From positions 1 through 26,124 of the forward strand of contig JAISKY010000136.1 in assembly GCA_031260745.1 (NCBI GenBank): DNA of 26,124 nucleotides. The letters are read 5' to 3'. This document shows, one piece after another, positions 21,868 to 26,124 of this stretch. The stretch's first letter is position 1; the number at the start of each line of letters is the position of its first letter. The stretch comes from Oscillospiraceae bacterium (GTDB lineage Bacteria; Bacillota; Clostridia; Oscillospirales; Oscillospiraceae). The position numbers were made by a program, and so were the translations under genes. The notes under the pieces are model-generated. The model ran no database searches, was not told the origin of the DNA, and saw only the letters and a list, made by a program, of their open reading frames with translations.

Positions 21868-21921
21868 GGACAGCGTCTCGCTGTACCAAATTTTCACCTC
21901 GGTTCCGTTAGGAGATTATTA

Positions 21922-23160
21922 ATGGATTTTATATTACTGCCGTTCAAGTTGTTGCTGCAAGGGCTTAACGCTCTTTTTCATAACTACGGCGTAGCGTTGC
22001 TATTTTTCGCGCTGGTAATGAACGCGATATTTACGCCGTTTTACGCTAAAAGTAAAAAAGGTCAACTTAGAATGCAAAGATTCCAGCCTAAAGTTAAGGA
22101 GCTGGAAAAGAAATTCGGCACTGACAAAGCAAAATACCAACAGGAACTTGCCAAACTGTACAAAGAAGAAAAAGTCAGTATGACCGGAGGTTGCGTATGG
22201 ATGCTCGTACCTATGCTGGTTATGCTTGCGGTTTACAGTTTAATCAGGCTGCCGTTTACTAAACTAATCGGACTTACGACAGACCAATTTAACTATATAC
22301 GCGATAACGTGTTTCCCGCGCTTGGATTGCTCCCCGCTAACTCAAGCGCCGCGTATGAGGAAATACAATACGCGGAGGTAATGCACAGTCATTTCGACGC
22401 TGTTATGGCTCAAATTAGAGGCAGCGGGGACGCGTTGGCGCAAGGCGCGGCTGAAACGCTGAACAAACTTACGGCTCAGGATTTGAATTTTTCGCTGTTC
22501 GGGCTTAACCTCGGCGGAACGCCAAACTGGAGAATATGGGAGTCCGGTTGGACGTGGGGAGCAATCGGTCTATTTTTACTGCCGCTGATAAGTGTGGCGT
22601 TGTCGTTCCTGTCGATGAAAATCAGCCAAAAGTTACAAGGCACCGACCCGGCGGCTCAACAGCAGATGAAAGGTATGATGTATATCGGACCGTTATTCTC
22701 GCTGTATATCGGTTTTGTTATGCCGGGACTTATGAGCCTTTACTGGGTCGCGAACAGTTTCATCGGAATCGTTAGGGATATAGTGCTTACGAAAGTATAT
22801 AAAAAGAAAGTTGACGAGGAATTTGCGATTAAAGACGCGGAACGCGCTTTACGCGACGCGGAGTTGGAACAAAAGCGGCTTGAAACCGAGAAGTTGAAAG
22901 CCGAAGGCGAAACCATTGAAAATCCGAACACAAGTAAAAAGAAACGCGAGTTACAAGAGAAGCGTGAGCGCGAGGAAAAATCCCGCGAGTGGGAAGAAGC
23001 TCACGCGGTTAAGCGCGATGATGGCGATAGCAAAGAAGCGGCGGCTAAGGTCGGCGACAGACAATTTGCCCGCGGACGCAACTATAAACCTGATAGATTT
23101 ACCCGTAAGGGTCAGAATACGCCAAACAACGAGGAGGTCTTAGGCGATGAAATTACTTGA
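21922..23160 (+). CDS. yidC: membrane protein insertase YidC (SpoIIIJ/Oxa1 family)
   Basis: A 412-residue polytopic insertase. The first membrane segment (about residues 18-38) is followed by the conserved cytoplasmic RMQRFQPKVKELEKKFGTDKAKYQQELAKLYKEEKV, which forms the helical hairpin of Gram-positive YidC. Further membrane segments lie at about 92-112, 208-232 and 250-285 (MYIGPLFSLYIGFVMPGLMSLYWVANSFIGIVRDI). The C-terminal 120 residues form a long, highly charged, probably coiled-coil tail, longer than in many relatives and possibly ribosome-binding. No lipobox is evident at the N-terminus, unlike Bacillus SpoIIIJ. AGGAG precedes the ATG. The end overlaps jag by 14 bp. Confidence 0.95.
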   Translation: MDFILLPFKLLLQGLNALFHNYGVALLFFALVMNAIFTPFYAKSKKGQLRMQRFQPKVKELEKKFGTDKAKYQQELAKLYKEEKVSMTGGCVWMLVPMLVMLAVYSLIRLPFTKLIGLTTDQFNYIRDNVFPALGLLPANSSAAYEEIQYAEVMHSHFDAVMAQIRGSGDALAQGAAETLNKLTAQDLNFSLFGLNLGGTPNWRIWESGWTWGAIGLFLLPLISVALSFLSMKISQKLQGTDPAAQQQMKGMMYIGPLFSLYIGFVMPGLMSLYWVANSFIGIVRDIVLTKVYKKKVDEEFAIKDAERALRDAELEQKRLETEKLKAEGETIENPNTSKKKRELQEKREREEKSREWEEAHAVKRDDGDSKEAAAKVGDRQFARGRNYKPDRFTRKGQNTPNNEEVLGDEIT

Positions 23161-23821
23161 CAGATTGCTCAAAAAAGAGCAGAAGGACACTAAGAAAGAA
23201 GAAGCCGCGGCAACTGAATCTGAAACGGTAGAAGCCGTATCACCGTTCGTAGTCGCCGAACCGGACGAAGAACCACCGGAGGTTGAAGCGGCGGCGGTCT
23301 CGGAAACAGCTGTTTCCGGTGAACCCGAATACGAGACGGACGCGGCGGAACTTACCGAAAACTTTTTACTCGGATTGCTTTCGCATTTGGGCGTAAGCGC
23401 GGACGTAGTAATCCTGGAGCCTGAACCCGGAATAATGAACGTCAGCTTCAGCGGTAGCGGAGACTACGGCAGACTTATCGGCAGACGCGGCGAAACTCTG
23501 GACGCGATTCAACGCATAACCAATACCGTGGTTAACCGCGACACGGCGCGGCACATTCACATTCGCGTTGACGCGGGCGACTATCACGCTAAACGCGAGG
23601 AAACCGTAAAAGGTCAGGCAAAACGTACCGCTTCGCGAGTTCTTAAACTTAGGCGCAGTATCACAATGGAGCCGATGAACGCGTTTGAGCGTCACGTAGT
23701 ACACGAAACCTTACAGGACTTCGGCGGAGTCACAACTTATTCAACCGGAACGGAACCTCACCGTTGTGTGGTTGTAAGCTACGGAACAGGAAAAGGGGGA
23801 AATCGAAATGGTTCTAGATAA
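23147..23821 (+). CDS. jag: Jag/KhpB RNA-binding protein (KH and R3H domains)
   Basis: A 224-residue RNA-binding protein. After an acidic, low-complexity N-terminal region (about residues 15-65), a KH domain holds GRLIGRRGETLDAIQRITN (GRRG loop, about residues 105-123). An R3H domain near the C-terminus has NAFERHVVHETLQDF and EPHRCVVVSYG. The usual Jag_N domain, normally the first 50 residues, is not visible and appears replaced by the acidic stretch. Jag partners with KhpA and influences cell elongation and sporulation-related membrane proteins in Firmicutes. GAGGAGG precedes the ATG, which lies inside the end of yidC; the end overlaps acpP by another 14 bp. Confidence 0.92.
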   Translation: MKLLDRLLKKEQKDTKKEEAAATESETVEAVSPFVVAEPDEEPPEVEAAAVSETAVSGEPEYETDAAELTENFLLGLLSHLGVSADVVILEPEPGIMNVSFSGSGDYGRLIGRRGETLDAIQRITNTVVNRDTARHIHIRVDAGDYHAKREETVKGQAKRTASRVLKLRRSITMEPMNAFERHVVHETLQDFGGVTTYSTGTEPHRCVVVSYGTGKGGNRNGSR

Positions 23822-24044
23822 GTTGAAAGATATGTTATCGGCACAGTTGGGAGCGGACGCGGACGTAATCGGCGCGGATACGGACATAGTCAACGACCTC
23901 GGCGCGGACAGCCTTGACGTCGCGGAACTGATGATGGGAATCGAAGTTGAGTTCGGTCTGCTTCTGACCGAAGAACAACTCGCGGACGTCCATACAGTCG
24001 GAGAACTTGCCGTTTTGGTAGATAACTGTTTATTAAGTATCTAG
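23808..24044 (+). CDS. acpP: acyl carrier protein
   Basis: A 78-residue acidic acyl carrier protein. The phosphopantetheine attachment motif is LGADSLDVAELMM with the modified serine at S35, followed by the helix III region IEVEFGLLLTEEQLADVHTVGEL. It carries acyl chains in fatty acid or specialised synthesis in the cytoplasm. AAAAGGGGG lies eight bases before the ATG. The start is inside jag (14-bp overlap), so it is translationally coupled to the yidC-jag operon. This is not the usual fab/plsX neighbourhood, so it may be a second carrier protein; that is inference. Confidence 0.93.
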   Translation: MVLDKLKDMLSAQLGADADVIGADTDIVNDLGADSLDVAELMMGIEVEFGLLLTEEQLADVHTVGELAVLVDNCLLSI

Positions 24045-24066
24045 TCAGCGTAACATTATACCTAAA

Positions 24067-24104
24067 CAAAAACGAGTTGCCTTAAAAGCAACTCGTTTTA
24101 ATTT
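24067..24104. terminator. bidirectional terminator between acpP and eno
   Basis: A perfect 11-bp stem (24070-24080 with 24088-24098, AAACGAGTTGC / GCAACTCGTTT) with a seven-base loop. The plus strand continues TTTTAATTT and the minus strand TTTTTGTTT, so it can end both convergent genes. Confidence 0.9.
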
Positions 24105-24124
24105 AGTATTTAACTCCGAGCAAT

Positions 24125-25387
24125 CTACGCAAGCCCGAATTTTGCCGCCGTTCCAAGCTCTTCCTCAATGCGAAGCAGTTGATTGTACTTCGCTACGCGG
24201 TCGGAGCGCGACGGAGCGCCCGTCTTAATCTGTCCGGAGTTTACCGCGACGGCGATGTCCGCTATCGTAGTGTCCTCTGTTTCTCCGGAGCGATGGGAGA
24301 TAACCGTAGTATATCCGGCTCGTTGAGCCGTTTGAACGGCTTCTAGAGTTTCGGTAAGCGTTCCGATTTGATTGACCTTGACGAGTATCGAGTTCGCTAC
24401 GCCAAGCGAGATTCCTTTTTTAAGACGCTCCGTGTTGGTTACGAACAAGTCGTCGCCAACAAGCTGAATCTTACCGCCTAAAGCGTCCGTAAGTTGTTTC
24501 CAACCTTCCCAATCTTCCTCAGCCATACCATCCTCTAGTGAGAAAATCGGGTATTTCGAGGCGTACTCCGACCATTGCGCGACCATATCGGCGGCGGAGG
24601 CGACTTTACCCGATTTCGGGAAAACGTATTTGCCGTCCTTAAACCAGTCCGCAACTGCCGCGTCAATCGCGATTTTGAAGTCCTCTCCGGGCTTGTAGCC
24701 AGCCTTAGTGATTGCCTCTACAAGCGCTTTCAACGCGTCCTCATCACTCGCGAGATTCGGGGCGTAGCCGCCCTCGTCGCCGACACCGGTCGCGGGCACT
24801 ACCTTTTTCAGCGTATGGAACACCTCCGCGCACATACGAAGCCCCTCGCGAAAATTGGACGCGGAAAACGGCATAATCATAAACTCCTGAATGTCCACGT
24901 TATTGTCCGCGTGAGCGCCGCCGTTAAGCACGTTCATCATCGGCACTGGCAAAGTACGGGCGTTCACTCCGCCGATATAGCGATACAGCGGAACCTCCAG
25001 CGCCTGAGCGGACGCTCTGGCGGCAGCGAGCGAAACTCCCAGTATCGCGTTCGCGCCTAAACGCGACTTATTTGGAGTGCCGTCAAGCGCAATCAGCTTA
25101 GTGTCAAGCGCGATTTGCTCCAAAGCGTTGTCGCCGATAATCTCTACCGCAATTTCGTTATTAACCGCGTCAACCGCCTTTAGAACGCCCTTACCTTGAT
25201 AGCGGGACTTGTCGCCGTCGCGAAGCTCGTAAGCTTCAAACGCTCCGGTAGAAGCTCCCGACGGAACGGCGGCGCGGCCTACAGTGCCGTCATCAAGCGT
25301 AACCTCTACCTCGACGGTAGGATTTCCGCGCGAATCCAGAATCTCCCGACCGTATACGTCCACAATTTCCAGGAACGTGTTAATCAT
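24125..25387 (-). CDS. eno: enolase
   Basis: A 420-residue glycolytic enolase that interconverts 2-phosphoglycerate and phosphoenolpyruvate. Conserved parts include YGREILDSRGNPTVEVEV, SGASTGAFEAYELRDGD, VPATGVGDEGGYAPNL, the metal-ligand region SLEDGMAEEDWEGW, LVGDDLFVTN and the signature SHRSGETEDTTIADIAV. The start is ATG at 25387, where ACGGAGG lies seven bases upstream; the same frame stays open for 27 more codons, which run through the promoter. It stands alone on the minus strand, away from other glycolytic genes. Confidence 0.97.
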   Translation of the reverse strand: MINTFLEIVDVYGREILDSRGNPTVEVEVTLDDGTVGRAAVPSGASTGAFEAYELRDGDKSRYQGKGVLKAVDAVNNEIAVEIIGDNALEQIALDTKLIALDGTPNKSRLGANAILGVSLAAARASAQALEVPLYRYIGGVNARTLPVPMMNVLNGGAHADNNVDIQEFMIMPFSASNFREGLRMCAEVFHTLKKVVPATGVGDEGGYAPNLASDEDALKALVEAITKAGYKPGEDFKIAIDAAVADWFKDGKYVFPKSGKVASAADMVAQWSEYASKYPIFSLEDGMAEEDWEGWKQLTDALGGKIQLVGDDLFVTNTERLKKGISLGVANSILVKVNQIGTLTETLEAVQTAQRAGYTTVISHRSGETEDTTIADIAVAVNSGQIKTGAPSRSDRVAKYNQLLRIEEELGTAAKFGLA

Positions 25388-25429
25388 ATTTTTACCTCCG
25401 TTTTTACTTTCACATTGGTGATTTAAGGC

Positions 25430-25458
25430 ATTATACACCATAATGTAAAAAAAAGCAA
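25430..25458 (-). promoter_or_regulatory. probable promoter of eno
   Basis: On the minus strand, TTGCTT (25458-25453), a 17-nt spacer and a perfect TATAAT (25435-25430), 43 bases before the ATG. The -35 matches the consensus weakly. Confidence 0.6.
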
Positions 25459-25601
25459 GTAAAATCATAAGCGTTTATCAAATAACGTAACAATATTTTG
25501 TTTTTCGAGTATCGGCTTCGTAATAATCAACAAACAAATATGAAATTAGTATAGGTAGATTTGTGCGAACCGCCAAAGTTCCTTATATCGCAAAAAATAA
25601 T

Positions 25602-25630
25602 TTGACAAGTATGATTTTATCTGCTACACT
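25602..25630 (+). promoter_or_regulatory. sigma-A promoter with extended -10 of the DUF2325 gene
   Basis: TTGACA (25602-25607), a 17-nt spacer ending in TGC, and TACACT (25625-25630). The spacer closely resembles that of the promoter at 3312-3340. Confidence 0.8.
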
Positions 25631-25632
25631 AA

Positions 25633-25648
25633 GTTAGTCATAACTAAC
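25633..25648. promoter_or_regulatory. palindromic operator candidate at the DUF2325 promoter
   Basis: GTTAGT (25633-25638) and ACTAAC (25643-25648) form a perfect 6-4-6 inverted repeat starting two bases after the -10, over the expected transcription start. GTTAG/CTAAC half-sites resemble those of the DtxR/MntR metal-responsive family as I know them; the binding protein is inference. Confidence 0.55.
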
Positions 25649-25680
25649 CTATGCGATAAATTCAAAAAGGAGATAATACA

Positions 25681-25980
25681 ATGAGCGTTGTTATAATCGG
25701 AGGGCACGAGCGTATGCGCTGTCAATATAAGGACATCTGTAAGGAATACGGTTGCGCAGCTAAAGTATTCGCGAAAACTAAGGTCAACCTTGACGGTATG
25801 ATTGGACAACCGGATTTGATTGTGCTGTTCACGAATCCGGTTTCGCACGAAATGGTTAAAATCGCGAAGAAACGCGCAGCTAAAAGCAACATCGCTTTGG
25901 TGCAGTCGCACTGCGGAAGCGGTCAGGCGCTCCGCGACATTCTGACGAAAGTACAAAGCGAAACGGATAGTTATAGCTGA
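25681..25980 (+). CDS. DUF2325 domain protein
   Basis: A 99-residue small cytoplasmic protein of the DUF2325 family, whose function is not established. It opens MSVVIIGGHERM, a Rossmann-like beta-strand and glycine turn, followed by cysteines C14, C20 and C25. The middle reads PDLIVLFTNPVSHEMVKIAKKRA, and the end has VQSHCGSGQALRDIL. The cysteine and histidine positions could bind metal or form disulfides. AAAGGAG lies ten bases before the ATG. The promoter carries a palindrome suggestive of metal-dependent control. It may be the first gene of a longer operon, since the window ends 144 bases later. Confidence 0.85.
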   Translation: MSVVIIGGHERMRCQYKDICKEYGCAAKVFAKTKVNLDGMIGQPDLIVLFTNPVSHEMVKIAKKRAAKSNIALVQSHCGSGQALRDILTKVQSETDSYS

Positions 25981-25985
25981 GTCAT

Positions 25986-26072
25986 ATAAGACAAGTGAGC
26001 AACTAACTGACCCGTACTTAAAATCAGTCGGTTAGCTAGCAACCGGCGCTCCCGCCGCGCGGATTGTCTTAT
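25986..26072 (+). other. structured non-coding stretch downstream of the DUF2325 gene
   Basis: A 9-bp outer stem (25986-25994 with 26064-26072, ATAAGACAA / TTGTCTTAT) encloses a 9-bp hairpin with one G-U pair (26003-26011 with 26027-26035) and a smaller GGCG/CGCC hairpin near 26045-26055, so a three-way junction can be drawn. There is no T run. I see no coding frame up to the window end. Confidence 0.4.
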
Positions 26073-26124
26073 TCAAGAGAACCGCGAGTGTTACGACCAA
26101 TTGCGCCGCGCCTGTCAAAATAAA

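Noticed and set aside
25388..25468. A longer enolase starting at 25468
   Set aside because: The extra 27 codons run through the promoter TATAAT; the conserved enolase start follows GGAGG at 25387.

Overview
The window looks like a chromosomal segment of an endospore-forming, low-to-medium-GC Firmicute of the class Clostridia. The evidence is an rpmH-rnpA-yidD-yidC-jag cluster, strong AGGAGG-type ribosome sites, frequent TTG/GTG starts, consensus sigma-A promoters, a tiny SpoVM-like peptide gene, and anaerobe-flavoured redox genes (a pyridine-nucleotide-independent-looking thioredoxin reductase and an aldo/keto reductase fused to a 4Fe-4S ferredoxin domain). I see no prophage, complete insertion sequence or CRISPR array. 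Most of the sequence is ordinary core genome; the unusual signals are small and mostly intergenic.

Layout. 1-3300: a MarR-type repressor and a fused ABC ATPase/permease form a two-gene operon behind a strong promoter whose -10 lies inside a long palindrome. 3300-4640: a promoter, a roughly 200-nt leader with a 23-bp hairpin and mutually exclusive helices around the Shine-Dalgarno, then a membrane diguanylate cyclase. 4669-11509 (minus strand): thioredoxin reductase-like flavoprotein, thioredoxin, mfd, a PrsA-like foldase lipoprotein and a MobA-like nucleotidyltransferase, with palindromic repeat elements in three of the gaps. 11544-15470 (plus): glnS, a secreted stalk-domain protein and a one-TM protein. 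15473-16973 (minus): a secreted stalk-domain plus leucine-rich-repeat protein. 16991-17350 (minus): a 59-residue two-TM protein and a 22-residue SpoVM-like peptide with their own terminator. 17373-18033: nitroreductase. 18051-20869 (minus): tRNA-Leu(UAA), tyrosine phosphatase, methyltransferase and ferredoxin-fused aldo/keto reductase. 21044-24104: rpmH, rnpA, yidD, yidC, jag and acpP. 24125-25458 (minus): enolase. 25602-end: a DUF2325 protein behind a promoter with a palindrome, then a structured non-coding tail.

How the genes fit together. YidC (SpoIIIJ), Jag and the SpoVM-like peptide connect to membrane biogenesis and sporulation. Thioredoxin and its probable reductase are neighbours and may form one redox pair. 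The stalk-domain proteins are paralogues in their central or N-terminal modules and face each other across a terminator. The best candidates for something under-described are the SpoVM/two-TM pair, the diguanylate cyclase leader, the reductase lacking NADPH motifs, and the dispersed palindromic repeat family. All calls are from reading the sequence only; no search or folding program was run.
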